A DNA stretch of 64,000 nt. Origin: Solirubrobacter deserti. Lineage in GTDB: Bacteria; Actinomycetota; Thermoleophilia; Solirubrobacterales; Solirubrobacteraceae. Within the stretch, counting starts at the first letter, position 1. Every line of letters begins with the position of its first letter. Position numbers and translations under genes: made by a program. The DNA lies in NCBI RefSeq assembly GCF_027587175.1, contig NZ_JAPCID010000022.1, positions 1 to 64,000 of the forward strand. Direction: 5' to 3'. The notes beneath the pieces are model-generated. The model searched no databases and was not told where the DNA came from. It was given only the letters and a program-made list of their open reading frames with translations. This document shows positions 25,170 to 33,229 of this stretch, piece after piece.

Positions 25170-25936
25170 GCCGCCAGGTTCAAACGCTCGCCGGACGCGG
25201 CCGCGACGAGCGCCTCGAACAGCCGCGGGTGCGGCTGGCCGACGCGGTCCAGCGTCTCGGCGTGCCACTGCACGCCGAGCACGAGCCGGTCCGCGCCCGG
25301 GTCCTCGATCCCCTCGACGGTCCCGTCCGGCGCCCAGGCGACGGCGCGTAGCCCGCGGCCGAGGCGGTCGGCGGCCTGGTGGTGGAAGGAGTTCACGTGC
25401 GGCTCGGTCGTGCCCAGGATCGCGGCCAGGCGCGAGCCGGGCTCGATGCGCACGGTGTGCGTCTCCTCCCAGCCCGGGGCGGTCTGACGATGGTCGATCG
25501 AGTGGTCCGTGACGGCCGGCAGGTGCTGGTGCAGCGTGCCGCCGCGTGCGACGTTGAGTGCCTGCGCCCCGCGGCAGATCCCGAAGATGGGTAGGCCCAT
25601 GGCATCGGCCACGCGCGCGACCTCCAGCTCGAAGACGTCGAGCGTCGGCTCCGTCGGCCCGAGCTCGGGCGCCGGCTTGGCGCCGTAGGCCGCCGGATCA
25701 AGGTCCGGCCCGCCGCTCAGGCACACGCCCTGCAGACAGCCCAGCAGCCGCGGCACCGCCTCGATCCCGAGTGGCGGGAGCACGACCGGGACGGCGCCCG
25801 CGCGGGCGAGCGCGCGCACGTACGGCATGCCCAGCGCCATCTCGTGCTGGGGCGGCTCGCCCTCCGGCAGCGGTCGCGTCCGCTCCGCGCGCCGTACCTC
25901 GGACGTGGTCACGCCCACCAATGGCCTGGACTGCAT
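25166..25936 (-). CDS. Gamma-glutamyl-GABA hydrolase-like class I glutamine amidotransferase
   Basis: 256 residues when started at MQSRPLVGVTT; the frame continues upstream but homology begins here. Peptidase C26 features: SGGPDLDP at 74-81, nucleophile Cys121 in GICRG, and His225 and Glu227 in GVQWHAE. The PuuD-like family hydrolyses gamma-glutamyl-gamma-aminobutyrate or related gamma-glutamyl compounds. The gene points away from the second Suf block, sharing its 63-base upstream region. Confidence 0.88.
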   Translation of the reverse strand: MQSRPLVGVTTSEVRRAERTRPLPEGEPPQHEMALGMPYVRALARAGAVPVVLPPLGIEAVPRLLGCLQGVCLSGGPDLDPAAYGAKPAPELGPTEPTLDVFELEVARVADAMGLPIFGICRGAQALNVARGGTLHQHLPAVTDHSIDHRQTAPGWEETHTVRIEPGSRLAAILGTTEPHVNSFHHQAADRLGRGLRAVAWAPDGTVEGIEDPGADRLVLGVQWHAETLDRVGQPHPRLFEALVAAASGERLNLAA

Positions 25937-25966
25937 CCGCCAAAAATTACCCACACGGCCGATGGA

Positions 25967-25989
25967 TAGAATCCCTACCTCCGGAATCG
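25967..25989 (+). promoter_or_regulatory. Candidate promoter and Rrf2 site before Rieske-sufBD
   Basis: TAGAAT (25967-25972) is a possible -10 hexamer, and CTCCGGAATCG (25979-25989) resembles the block CTCCGACCTCG before rrf2. No clear Shine-Dalgarno sequence precedes GTG 26000. Both assignments are tentative. Confidence 0.35.
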
Positions 25990-25999
25990 GTATTAGAAC

Positions 26000-26317
26000 G
26001 TGAGCCCTCTGATCGACATCTGCCCGCTCGATGATCTCCCTCCCGGGGGCAAGCGTCTCGTGGAGTACGAGGACCTCGAGATCGGCGTCGTCAACTGCCG
26101 CGGCGAGATCTTCGCCATCGAGGACCGCTGCTCGCACGACGACGGCGAGCTGGTCGACGGCGAGCTGGACCAAGAGGACTGCGCGATCGAGTGTCCCCGG
26201 CACGGGTCGCGGTTCGACCTGCGGACCGGAAAGCCCATGAACCTGCCTGCGTACGTGCCCGTCGACACCTTCCCGGTGCTCGTCGAGGACGGCGTGATTC
26301 GAGTGGAGGTCGACTGA
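26000..26317 (+). CDS. Rieske-type 2Fe-2S ferredoxin
   Basis: 105 residues from GTG 26000. The Rieske ligands are Cys44-x-His46 and Cys65-x2-His68 (CPRHGSRFD). It is a small soluble protein of the NirD / dioxygenase-ferredoxin type. It lies 4 bases before sufB, so it probably belongs to the Suf operon, either as an electron donor or as a client for cluster delivery. Confidence 0.93.
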   Translation: MSPLIDICPLDDLPPGGKRLVEYEDLEIGVVNCRGEIFAIEDRCSHDDGELVDGELDQEDCAIECPRHGSRFDLRTGKPMNLPAYVPVDTFPVLVEDGVIRVEVD

Positions 26318-26321
26318 CCTG

Positions 26322-27758
26322 ATGGCTACTCCCGAGGTGATCGCCGAGCAGCAGGCGCTGGTCGGCCTCAACAGCGACTACGAGACGAAGTTCGGCTTCC
26401 ATGACCCGGAGACGGGTTACGCGTTCAAGGCCCCGAAGGGGTTGTCGAAGGCGCTGGTCGAGCAGATCTCCGAGTTCAAGAACGAACCGCAGTGGATGCG
26501 GGACTTCCGCCTGAAGGCGCTCGAGCACTTCCTCGAGCGTCCGCAGCCGACGTGGGGCTCGCCCATGCTCGCCGAGGTCGACTACGACGACATCCACTAC
26601 TTCGTCCGCGCGTCCGAGAAGTCCTCGCGCACGTGGGACGACGTGCCCGAAGACATCAAGAACACGTTCGACCGCCTGGGCATCCCGGAGGCCGAGCGCA
26701 AGTTCCTGTCGGGTGTCGGCGCGCAGTACGAGTCCGAGGTCGTGTACCACCAGGTGCGCGAGGACCTCGAGAAGCAGGGCGTGATCTTCATGGACATGGA
26801 CTCGGGGCTCCGTGAGCACGAGGACATCGTCCGCGAGTACTTCGCCTCGATCATCCCGGCCAACGACAACAAGCTCGCGGCGCTGAACTCCGCGGTGTGG
26901 TCGGGCGGCTCGTTCGTCTACGTGCCCAAGGGCGTGCACGTCGAGATGCCGCTGCAGGCCTACTTCCGGATCAACACCGAGAACATGGGCCAGTTCGAGC
27001 GGACGCTGATCATCGCCGACGAGGGCTCGTACGTGCACTACGTCGAGGGCTGCACCGCCCCGGTGTGGTCGACCGACTCCCTGCACTCGGCCGTCGTCGA
27101 GCTGATCGCCAAGCCGGGCGCGCGCATCCGCTACACGACCGTCCAGAACTGGTCGCAGAACGTCTACAACCTCGTCACCAAGCGCGCGGTCGCCGAGACC
27201 GACGCGACGGTCGAGTGGGTGGACTGCAACCTCGGCTCCAAGCTGACCATGAAGTACCCGTCCGTCTACCTGACGGGCGAGCGCGCGCACGGCGAGGTGC
27301 TGAGCATCGCGTTCGCGGGCAAGGGCCAGCACCAGGACGCCGGCGCCAAGATCATCCACGCGGCGCCGAACACGACGTCCAACATCTTCGCCAAGTCGAT
27401 CTCCAAGGACGGCGGCCGCAGCTCCTACCGCGGTCTGCTCGAGGTCGCCAAGGGCGCCACGGGCTCCAAGTCCAAGGTCGTCTGCGACGCGCTGCTGCTC
27501 GACGAGCACTCGCGCTCGGACACCTACCCGACGATCCGCATCGGCGAGGACGACGTGGACGTCGGACACGAGGCGTCGGTCTCCAAGATCGGCGAGGAGC
27601 AGCTGTTCTACCTGATGGCGCGCGGCATCCCCGAGGACGAGGCGGGCAAGCTGATCGTCAACGGCTTCATCGAGCCGATCGTCAAGGAGCTCCCGATGGA
27701 GTACGCGGTGGAGATGAACCGCCTCATCGAGCTCCAGATGGAGGGCTCCATTGGCTGA
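26322..27758 (+). CDS. sufB: Fe-S cluster scaffold SufB
   Basis: 478 residues with typical SufB features: [10 protein letters not shown] near the N-terminus, [28 protein letters not shown] with the conserved cysteine, and a C-terminal beta-helix ending in [20 protein letters not shown]. SufB forms the SufBCD scaffold on which clusters are built. Its ATPase SufC is encoded in the other Suf block. The gene overlaps sufD by 8 bases. Confidence 0.97.
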   Translation: MATPEVIAEQQALVGLNSDYETKFGFHDPETGYAFKAPKGLSKALVEQISEFKNEPQWMRDFRLKALEHFLERPQPTWGSPMLAEVDYDDIHYFVRASEKSSRTWDDVPEDIKNTFDRLGIPEAERKFLSGVGAQYESEVVYHQVREDLEKQGVIFMDMDSGLREHEDIVREYFASIIPANDNKLAALNSAVWSGGSFVYVPKGVHVEMPLQAYFRINTENMGQFERTLIIADEGSYVHYVEGCTAPVWSTDSLHSAVVELIAKPGARIRYTTVQNWSQNVYNLVTKRAVAETDATVEWVDCNLGSKLTMKYPSVYLTGERAHGEVLSIAFAGKGQHQDAGAKIIHAAPNTTSNIFAKSISKDGGRSSYRGLLEVAKGATGSKSKVVCDALLLDEHSRSDTYPTIRIGEDDVDVGHEASVSKIGEEQLFYLMARGIPEDEAGKLIVNGFIEPIVKELPMEYAVEMNRLIELQMEGSIG

Positions 27759-29019
27759 GCTGACTTCGGTACGAGAGCCCGAGTGGCTGAAGGAGCGCCG
27801 CAGCGATGCGGCGCGCCGCGCCGCCGAGCTCGACGTCCCGCGCTTCAAGGGCAAGGCGGGCTGGGAGTTCACGGACATCTCCAAGCTCGACCTGGCGTCC
27901 TTCACGGCCGCCGAGCCGGGCGTCGGTGACGCGAGCGCGGTCGACCGCGCCGAGACGCTGCTGGAAGCGCCCGAGGGCGCGCACCATCTCGGGCAGGTCG
28001 ACGGCCGCGTGCTCGACCATGGCGAGACCGACGGCGATCTCCTCGTGCTGCCGCTCACGCTCGCCTGCGAGACGCACGCCGACCTGGTCGCCGAGCACTT
28101 CGGCAAGGTCGTCGACGCCGAGCAGGACGTGTTCACGGCGCTCAACGACGCCGGCTGGACGGGCGGCGCGTTCGTCTACGTCCCGCGCGGCGTGCGCGTC
28201 GAGCAGCCGATCGTGCTCACCGCGATCACCGACGCGGACAAGACCGCTCTGCACCGCCGCGTGCTGATCGTGGTCGAGGAGGGCGCCGAGGCCGAGGTCT
28301 GGGAGCAGCACCTCTCCGGCTCCACCGACAACGAGACGATGCTGACGTCGATCGTCGAGCTGCGCGTGGGCCAGAACGCCCGCCTGCGGTTCGTCGGCGC
28401 GCAGGACCTCAACGAGAAGACGTGGGTGTTCGGCTCCCAGCGGGCCGAGGTCGCCCGCGACGGCCACCTGGACTGGGTGACGGCCGGCTTCGGCTCCGGC
28501 AACGGCAAGGTGTTCACCAACACGCTGCTCGCCGGCGAGGGCTCGCACGCGCGGGTCACGGGCGCCTACGCGCCGCACAGCCGCCAGCACGTGGACTTCG
28601 ACACGCTGCAGGAGCACGGCGCGGCCAACACCACGTCCGACCTCGCCTTCCGCGGCGTCCTCGCCGACCGCTCGTCCGCGGTCTGGCGCGGCATGATCAA
28701 GGTCGACCCGGGCGCCCAGCAGACCGACGCCTTCCAGGAGTGCCGCAACCTGCTGCTCTCCAAGAAGGCGCACGCGGACGCGATCCCGGGCCTGGAGATC
28801 CTCGCCAACGACGTGCGCTGCACGCACGCGGCGGCGATCGCCCAGATCGATCCCGAGCAGGTCTTCTACCTGCGCGCCCGCGGCCTGGACGACACCCGCT
28901 CCAAGCGCCTCGTGATCGAGGGCTTCATGGCCGAGCTCGTCGAGCGCTTCGAAGAGGGGCCGATCCGCGAGGCCATGACGGCCGCGCTGGAACGGCGCCT
29001 CAGCGTCCTGCTGGACTAA
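27751..29019 (+). CDS. sufD: Fe-S cluster assembly protein SufD
   Basis: 422 residues started at TTG 27751 inside the end of sufB. The SufB-related beta-helix core and the C-terminal [29 protein letters not shown] segment identify SufD, which lacks the SufB cysteine box. It completes the scaffold and helps iron acquisition. The 3' end overlaps the convergent WYL regulator by 4 bases. Confidence 0.95.
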   Translation: MAELTSVREPEWLKERRSDAARRAAELDVPRFKGKAGWEFTDISKLDLASFTAAEPGVGDASAVDRAETLLEAPEGAHHLGQVDGRVLDHGETDGDLLVLPLTLACETHADLVAEHFGKVVDAEQDVFTALNDAGWTGGAFVYVPRGVRVEQPIVLTAITDADKTALHRRVLIVVEEGAEAEVWEQHLSGSTDNETMLTSIVELRVGQNARLRFVGAQDLNEKTWVFGSQRAEVARDGHLDWVTAGFGSGNGKVFTNTLLAGEGSHARVTGAYAPHSRQHVDFDTLQEHGAANTTSDLAFRGVLADRSSAVWRGMIKVDPGAQQTDAFQECRNLLLSKKAHADAIPGLEILANDVRCTHAAAIAQIDPEQVFYLRARGLDDTRSKRLVIEGFMAELVERFEEGPIREAMTAALERRLSVLLD

Positions 29020-29972
29020 GGAGTGGCGCGGGCGATCCCCTCGGCGATCGCCCGCAGCCGCTCGAGCAGCTCCGGCGGGCCGTCCACCTCGTACGGCTCG
29101 CTGATCATGGCGATCCGCATGGCGAGCCAGTCCAGGTTGTCGTCGCTCGTGCGCACCTCGCTGGTGTGCTCGTCGACCGCGGTCGCGTTGCCGAGCCAGT
29201 AGCGGCCCGAGAGCGTCTCCACGGGCGCGTGGATGACGACGCGCGCCTCGTAGCGCGCGCGGTAGCTCTTCAGGCTCTGCTGGACGTAGCTCGCCGCGTC
29301 CGGGGTGGGGAGGGTGCGCGGCACGAAGCGCGCGCCCGCCGGCTGTACCTGCTCGATCCGGTCCACACGGAACGTGCGCCAGTCCGTGCGGCCGCAGTCC
29401 CAGGCCACGAGGTACCAGCGGCGGCCGGCGTTCACGAGCGAGTGCGGCTCGGCCTCGCGCTTGCTGTCGGCCTTGTCGCGCGCGGTGTAGTTGAAGCGCA
29501 CGCGCTCGTGGTCGCGCACGGCGGCGGCGAGCGCGGTCAGGCACTGCGGGTCCACGGTCGGCCCGCCGCCGTAGACCTGCAGCGTCTGGGTCGCGCGCCC
29601 GAGCGCCTGCACGCGCCGGCGCAGGTGCGCGGGGAGCACCTGCTCGAGCTTGACCAGCGCGCGCACGGCGGTCTCCTCGACGCCCATCACCGAGCTGCCC
29701 GCGGCCGTGCGCAGCGCGACGGCGATCGCGATCGCCTCGTCGTCGTCGAGCAGCAGCGGCGGCATCGCGGCGCCCGCGCGCAGCTGGTAGCCGCCGGCCG
29801 GGCCGGTCATCGACTCGACGGGGTAGCCGAGCGTGCGCAGCCGCTCGACGTCGCGCCGGATCGTGCGCGCGGACACCTCCAGCCGCTCGGCCAGCTCAGT
29901 GCCCGGCCAGTCGCGGCGGCCCTGCAGCAGGGACAGCAGGGTCAGCAGCCGGCTCGATGTCGTCTCGCTCAC
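29016..29972 (-). CDS. YafY-type WYL-domain transcriptional regulator
   Basis: 318 residues started at GTG 29972. An N-terminal DeoR-like helix-turn-helix (SARTIRRDVERLRTLGYPV, about 34-52) is followed by a WYL domain with WYL at 186-188 and the downstream FRVDRIEQV strand. WYL domains bind ligands or nucleic acid and tune DNA binding. The gene diverges from a DrrAB-like exporter, and an inverted repeat between them is its likely operator. Confidence 0.92.
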   Translation of the reverse strand: MSETTSSRLLTLLSLLQGRRDWPGTELAERLEVSARTIRRDVERLRTLGYPVESMTGPAGGYQLRAGAAMPPLLLDDDEAIAIAVALRTAAGSSVMGVEETAVRALVKLEQVLPAHLRRRVQALGRATQTLQVYGGGPTVDPQCLTALAAAVRDHERVRFNYTARDKADSKREAEPHSLVNAGRRWYLVAWDCGRTDWRTFRVDRIEQVQPAGARFVPRTLPTPDAASYVQQSLKSYRARYEARVVIHAPVETLSGRYWLGNATAVDEHTSEVRTSDDNLDWLAMRIAMISEPYEVDGPPELLERLRAIAEGIARATP

Positions 29973-29992
29973 GCCGACAAGGATGCCCAAAA

Positions 29993-30015
29993 TTGCGGAC
30001 AAGTCGTGGCCGCAA
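29993..30015. promoter_or_regulatory. Imperfect palindrome, probable WYL-regulator operator
   Basis: TTGCGGACA (29993-30001), 5 bases, then TGGCCGCAA (30007-30015), the reverse complement with a single mismatch. It lies in the 121-base region between the divergent regulator and exporter genes, the natural place for control of both. Confidence 0.65.
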
Positions 30016-30050
30016 CACCGCCGAGGGTACGGCTGGCACGAGTCTTGAGG

Positions 30051-30059
30051 TTGCGGACA
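30051..30059 (+). promoter_or_regulatory. Third TTGCGGACA half-site
   Basis: An exact direct copy of the left half-site, 58 bases from its start and 35 bases before the exporter ATG. A third site could allow looping or graded repression of the exporter. Confidence 0.5.
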
Positions 30060-30093
30060 GATCCTGACCTAGACCCTCGGGAGGATCCCTATC

Positions 30094-31077
30094 ATGCGAT
30101 TCGAAGAGCCAGCGATCAGCGCTCAGGGCCTCGTCAAGTCGTTCGGGGACGTCCGCGCCCTCGACGGTGTCGATCTCGAGGCCGCGCCCGGCACGGTGCT
30201 GGGCGTGCTCGGCCCGAACGGGGCCGGGAAGACCACGTCCGTCCGCGTCCTCACGACGTTGCTGGAACCCGACGGCGGCCAGGCGCGCGTCGCGGGCCTG
30301 GACGTGGTCAAGGACGCGCCGCGGCTGCGGTCGCGGATCGGGCTCGCCGGCCAGTACGCGGCCGTCGACGAGAACCTGACCGGGATCGAGAACCTGACGA
30401 TGGTCGGCCGGCTGTACGGCAACAAGCGCGCGGTGGCCAAGCGGCGCGCGGCCGAGCTGCTCGAGCGCTTCTCGCTCAGCGACGCCGGCTCGCGCCCGGC
30501 GAAGACCTACAGCGGCGGCATGCGGCGCCGGCTGGACCTGGCGGCGGCGCTGGTGGCCAGCCCGCCGGTCCTCTTCCTCGACGAGCCCACCACCGGCCTG
30601 GACCCGCGCTCGCGGATCGAGCTGTGGACGGCGATCGAGGAGCTGGTCGGCGAAGGCACCACGGTGCTGCTCACCACCCAGTACCTCGAGGAGGCCGACC
30701 GGCTCGCGGACCGGATCGCGGTCATCGACCACGGCCACGTGATCGCCGAGGGCACGGCCGACGAGCTCAAGGCCCGGGTCGGCGGCCTGCGCGTGGAGGT
30801 CACGCTCACCCACGGCGCCGCGGCGTTCGCGGCCATGACCGCGCTCGAGAGCATGAGCGACGAGCCCGTGCGGGTGGACGGGCCGCTCGTGTCCGTGCAG
30901 GTGGACGAACGGGCCGGCGCGATCATGGAGGCCGCGCGCAGGCTCAGTCAGGCGGGCGTCGGGGCCGAGGACATCGCGGTCCGGCGGCCGACGCTCGACG
31001 ACGTGTTCCTGTCGCTGACCGGCCACGCGACGGTGGAAGACCAGGACGTTCCGGAGCTCGTGGAGGTCGCGGCATGA
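30094..31077 (+). CDS. DrrA-type ABC exporter ATP-binding protein
   Basis: 327 residues. Walker A GPNGAGKTT at 40-48, signature YSGGMRRRLDLA, Walker B VLFLDEPTTGLDP and a switch His region TQYLEEADRLADRIAVI are intact. The C-terminal extension of about 85 residues is typical of DrrA-type drug exporters. A Shine-Dalgarno GGGAGGA precedes the ATG. The permease overlaps by four bases. Drug or lipid export is likely; the substrate is unknown. Confidence 0.93.
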   Translation: MRFEEPAISAQGLVKSFGDVRALDGVDLEAAPGTVLGVLGPNGAGKTTSVRVLTTLLEPDGGQARVAGLDVVKDAPRLRSRIGLAGQYAAVDENLTGIENLTMVGRLYGNKRAVAKRRAAELLERFSLSDAGSRPAKTYSGGMRRRLDLAAALVASPPVLFLDEPTTGLDPRSRIELWTAIEELVGEGTTVLLTTQYLEEADRLADRIAVIDHGHVIAEGTADELKARVGGLRVEVTLTHGAAAFAAMTALESMSDEPVRVDGPLVSVQVDERAGAIMEAARRLSQAGVGAEDIAVRRPTLDDVFLSLTGHATVEDQDVPELVEVAA

Positions 31078-31832
31078 TCAACGACACGCTCACCCTCGCC
31101 GAGCGCGCGCTCGTCCGGCTCCCGCGCAACCCGGACATGCTGCTGGCCTTCACGGTCCAGCCGATCATGTTCGTGCTGCTGTTCGCGTTCGTCTTCGGCG
31201 GCGCGATCGAGACGCCCGGCTACGGCGACTACATCGATTTTCTGATCCCGGGCATGATCGTCCAGCAGATCTGCTTCGGCGGCTTCGCGACCGCGCTCGG
31301 GCTCGCCGAGGACATGACCAAGGGCCTGATCGACCGCTTCCGCTCGTTGCCCACCGCGCGCGCGTCGGTGCTCGCGGGGCGCACGCTGGCGGACGTCGCC
31401 ACCAACCTGCTGTCGGTCGCGATCCTGCTCGCGACGGGCCTGGTGATCGGCTTCCGCTTCGACGCGGGCGTGCCCGAGATCCTCGCCGGCCTCGGCCTGC
31501 TGCTGCTGTTCGGCTACGCGTTCAGCTGGATCTTCGCGCTGATCGGGATGAGCGTCTCCTCGCCCGAGGCGGCGAACGGCGTCGGCTTCACGCTGATCTT
31601 CCCGATCACGTTCATCTCGTCCGCGTTCGTGCCGGTGGCGTCGATGCCGGCGGGCCTCGAGCAGGTCGCCGAGGCGAACCCGGTCAGCGTCGTCGTGGAC
31701 GCGATCCGTGCACTGTGGCTGGGCGGGGAGATGGGCAACAGCCTGTGGCTGAGCGTCGTCTGGTGCTTCGTGCTGATCGCGGTCTTCGCGCCGCTGGCGG
31801 TGCGCAAGTACCGGATGAGCGCGTCGGCCTGA
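31074..31832 (+). CDS. DrrB-type ABC-2 transporter permease
   Basis: 252 residues, started at the ATG in ATGA; the frame is open far upstream only by chance. Six hydrophobic segments and the ABC-2 hallmark PVASMPAGLEQVAEANPVSVVVDAIRAL are seen. It makes an exporter with the preceding DrrA-like ATPase under the divergent WYL regulator. The 239 bases after it hold no recognisable gene. Confidence 0.93.
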   Translation: MINDTLTLAERALVRLPRNPDMLLAFTVQPIMFVLLFAFVFGGAIETPGYGDYIDFLIPGMIVQQICFGGFATALGLAEDMTKGLIDRFRSLPTARASVLAGRTLADVATNLLSVAILLATGLVIGFRFDAGVPEILAGLGLLLLFGYAFSWIFALIGMSVSSPEAANGVGFTLIFPITFISSAFVPVASMPAGLEQVAEANPVSVVVDAIRALWLGGEMGNSLWLSVVWCFVLIAVFAPLAVRKYRMSASA

Positions 31833-32071
31833 GCAGATCGGCGGCGCCGTCGGGGTACCGGCGGCTGCCGCCGAGCGTGCGCGGACTCGAACTCTCGGAA
31901 CCTGCATGCGGACAGGACGACTTGCGCGGTCACCCGATCGGCGTAAAGTCCGAGCGGATTTCCGTCTGTGGCGCAAACCCGGCTACAGTGCGGAGATCGA
32001 CGCTGGACCGCGCGCGGCGCGGCTCCGTCCGTCCTGGCGCTTAGCCTCCATAGATCGCCCTTTCTCGACAC

Positions 32072-33226
32072 GTGACCGCCTCCAACGACACCGCTTTCGG
32101 ATCGTTGCGCGCGGAGCAGTGGACATCGCAGTGGTACCGGGCCTTGCAGTCAGCCGAGGTGAACGCCGGGGTGGACCTGCGTGCGGAGGCCGGGCAGTCG
32201 GTCTTCAGCCTGCTGCTGGCGATCTCGGTCGCGGCACACCGCGGGCGCGACGGGCTTCCGGTGGAGCTGCGCCTGCCGCGGGAGCCGGCTGGCCTTGACC
32301 AGTTGCGGCGTTGGAACTTCCAGTCGGTCTGCGAGCTGGCCACTGGCCGTTCTCTGCGCCGGTTGGTGGCGCCGGTCGACCACGCGCTGTTCGGCACACC
32401 CGCACCAGAGCGTCCGGCGGCAAAGGTGGCCAGCGGTGTCTCCGCGTTCATCGACGAGCTGGAACGCGACGCCTTCTTCGGGCTGACCGCCTACCGGCTA
32501 TACGAGCGCGGCGCTCTAACGCGGATGATCCGATCCGAATGGGAACGGTGGCGACACCCGCTCGTTGCCCGCCTGGTGCGCCCTGTCACGGCGGACATCG
32601 CCCGCGACGTGGCACGCGTGTTGGTGCACGAGTTGCTCGCCAACGTGATCCAGCACCCGGACGCCACCATGGCGGTGGTCGGAACGTCGGTCGACTCGTC
32701 GCCCGCTGGCGAGCTTCGGCTTGTGATCGCGGTCTGGGACGATGGCGACAGCGTCGTTGACACGTTGTCGAAGATCCCGGTCGACCAGCTGCGCGCAACG
32801 GATGCCGACGACTGGGCCGCGGACATCACCGACGAGTTCATCGTCGACGCGCGCGGCTGGACCCCTGCGGCGACGTACATTCCGGCGAACTGGGTTCCGC
32901 CGGCCGGTGCTCAGGGCGGCGACCTGTTGCTGTCCGCCCTGCTTCCAGGGATCTCGCGCAAGCACGTGAGCGATGACTTCCCACAGGTTGACCGGCCGGA
33001 ACCAGTCGCGTGGGAATCGCGGCGCGGATTCGGGCTGCACGCGCTCTATCGCAGCGCCATCAACGCGTTCGGCGGCACGGTATCCGTGCGAACTAGCGAC
33101 TTCTGGCTGCGGCTGAGCGCCGGCGAGAAAGCGTTCCAGTACCGGGCGGACATCGATCGCGTCGACGAGCCGCTGTTCGGAAATCTGGTTTCGGTCGAGC
33201 TACCCCTCACGCCAGCTCGGCTCTGA
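32072..33226 (+). CDS. GHKL-fold ATPase of a three-gene accessory cassette
   Basis: 384 residues from GTG 32072. The second half carries a GHKL ATP-binding fold: N-box RVLVHELLANVIQHP with Glu187 and Asn191, G1 box WDDGDS at 222-227 and G2 box RRGFGLHAL at 317-325, closing with LVSVELPL. About 90 residues lie between G1 and G2, an unusually long lid. The N-terminal 170 residues match nothing I know; no HisKA helix or receiver is present, so this is not a normal histidine kinase. The next gene begins 3 bases after the stop. The role is inferred only as an ATP-driven switch in the cassette. Confidence 0.72.
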   Translation: MTASNDTAFGSLRAEQWTSQWYRALQSAEVNAGVDLRAEAGQSVFSLLLAISVAAHRGRDGLPVELRLPREPAGLDQLRRWNFQSVCELATGRSLRRLVAPVDHALFGTPAPERPAAKVASGVSAFIDELERDAFFGLTAYRLYERGALTRMIRSEWERWRHPLVARLVRPVTADIARDVARVLVHELLANVIQHPDATMAVVGTSVDSSPAGELRLVIAVWDDGDSVVDTLSKIPVDQLRATDADDWAADITDEFIVDARGWTPAATYIPANWVPPAGAQGGDLLLSALLPGISRKHVSDDFPQVDRPEPVAWESRRGFGLHALYRSAINAFGGTVSVRTSDFWLRLSAGEKAFQYRADIDRVDEPLFGNLVSVELPLTPARL

Positions 33227-33229
33227 CTG

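Noticed and set aside
31883-31908. tRNA-like stretch (GGACTCGAACTCTCGGAACC) after the DrrB gene
   Set aside because: It looks like the T-arm of a tRNA on the minus strand, but the flanking bases do not form a 5-bp T stem and no acceptor or anticodon arm could be built. I do not call a tRNA or att site.
31833-32071. Possible integration junction before the cassette
   Set aside because: No integrase, direct repeat or tRNA was found at either edge of 32072-36048; acquisition by transfer stays a guess based on its less GC-biased look.
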